Assembly (NCBI GenBank): GCA_019508105.1
Contig: JAEKMB010000170.1
Coordinates: forward strand, 1-5,284
Length of the DNA stretch: 5,284 nucleotides
From: Alphaproteobacteria bacterium
GTDB taxonomy: Bacteria; Pseudomonadota; Alphaproteobacteria; Micropepsales; Micropepsaceae
Direction: 5' to 3'
Shown here: one piece after another, positions 4,931 to 5,284 of the stretch
Layout: every line of letters starts with the position of its first letter
How positions within the stretch are numbered: position 1 is the stretch's first letter
The notes under the pieces: model-generated
Told to the model about the DNA's origin: nothing
Database searches by the model: none
What the model saw: only the letters and a program-made list of their open reading frames with translations
Program-made: the position numbers and the translations under genes

Positions 4931-5284
4931 TCAGGCTCCGATGGGATGAAAATGTTTGATGCCGCGCCAGCCTGCGATGATGAAGGCGAGCAGCACAATG
5001 CCCTGGACGGCAGCGAACACCGGCCCTGAAGGCGGGTTGCCGGCCAGGGCCTGCAGCGCCGGCACTTTCTGGAAGATCTGGATGATCAAGACAAAGACAT
5101 TGAGCCATAGCGAGATCACCGCTCCGATGACATAGACCGGCCGCCAAACCCCCACCAGATGGCGCACATACAGCGCGTAAAGCGTAGGAGCCAGCACCAC
5201 CATTGCCGCCACGCCGGTGGCTTGTGCCGGGGTGGGCGGATGCGGGGGGTGGAAGAAGACAAAACCGGTGACGCTGGTCAGGAT
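4931..5284 (-). CDS. Small polytopic membrane protein, 5' end outside the window
   Basis: The frame is open from the TGA at 4931-4933 to the right edge, giving 117 residues. An internal GTG at 5212 could be mistaken for the start, but the sequence before it stays open and reads ILTSVTGF, which looks like the end of an earlier hydrophobic segment. In the visible part, hydrophobic segments lie at about residues 25-43, 49-71 and 89-106. A conserved-looking loop, QKVPALQALA (72-81), sits between the second and third. I recognise the general type, a conserved hypothetical inner-membrane protein of Proteobacteria, but know of no function. Its stop is followed by a single C and then the ATG of the beta-lactamase, so the two are very likely one operon. 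The true start and full length are not visible. Confidence 0.8.
   Translation of the reverse strand: MLTSVTGFVFFHPPHPPTPAQATGVAAMVVLAPTLYALYVRHLVGVWRPVYVIGAVISLWLNVFVLIIQIFQKVPALQALAGNPPSGPVFAAVQGIVLLAFIIAGWRGIKHFHPIGA
4936..4939 (-). promoter_or_regulatory. Ribosome binding site of the metallo-beta-lactamase gene
   Basis: GGAG on the minus strand lies six bases before the ATG at 4929 and within the last codons of the upstream membrane protein gene. It decides the start of the beta-lactamase. Confidence 0.7.

Noticed and set aside
4075..4959. A 294-codon plus-strand open frame
   Set aside because: It is the antisense of the metallo-beta-lactamase, which has all zinc ligands and a signal peptide.
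4930..4998. Longer N-terminal form of the beta-lactamase starting at 4998
   Set aside because: It would overlap the membrane protein gene and bury the signal peptide, while the ATG at 4929 has a proper GGAG ribosome site.
5210..5212. GTG at 5212 as the start of the membrane protein
   Set aside because: The frame stays open to the window edge and the upstream residues look like membrane-protein sequence, so the true start is probably outside the window.
1..5284. CRISPR arrays, insertion sequences, tRNA or rRNA genes, attachment sites
   Set aside because: I saw no regularly spaced repeats, transposase motifs, terminal inverted repeats or tRNA-like cloverleaf in the window.

Overview
This window looks like chromosomal housekeeping DNA of an alphaproteobacterium. 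The reasons are high GC with strong G/C third-position bias, a ZauP-like coiled-coil gene directly upstream of zapA, a 6S RNA between zapA and the 5-formyltetrahydrofolate cyclo-ligase gene, and promoters of the TTGAC / CTAA type. The rank below class is uncertain. The ZauP-ZapA pair and the accessory proteins suggest something near Caulobacterales, Rhizomicrobium or Micropepsaceae, but this is inference.

Layout. Positions 1-874 (minus) hold the N-terminal 291 residues of a transketolase that runs off the left edge. A 148-bp divergent promoter region follows, with two well-spaced sigma-70-like promoters facing opposite ways. The plus-strand block then runs zauP (1023-1286), zapA (1298-1645), 6S RNA (about 1654-1817), a structured leader, 5-formyltetrahydrofolate cyclo-ligase (1919-2479) and a YmdB/TIGR00282-type metallophosphoesterase (2476-3285). 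The last two overlap by 4 nt. On the minus strand, read from the right edge, come a small polytopic membrane protein whose 5' end lies outside the window (4931-5284), a secreted subclass B3 metallo-beta-lactamase (4042-4929) one base after it, and an unrecognised membrane-anchored proline-rich protein (3282-3956). That last gene converges on the phosphoesterase gene, and both stop codons lie in a single CTAG.

How it works together. zauP and zapA form a cell-division operon whose products act on the FtsZ ring. The 6S RNA is a global regulator of sigma-70 RNA polymerase. Its linkage to zapA upstream and the folate gene downstream is a long-known proteobacterial arrangement. The folate enzyme and the phosphoesterase are translationally coupled. 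The minus-strand genes look like an accessory unit: an intrinsic beta-lactamase paired with a membrane protein.

The most unusual signal is RNA structure. The 3' strand of the 6S closing stem can instead pair, over 14 bp, with a sequence just downstream at 1861-1874. A read-through transcript into the folate gene would therefore have a choice between two mutually exclusive folds. I found no clearly novel multi-gene system; the rest is mostly recognisable families.
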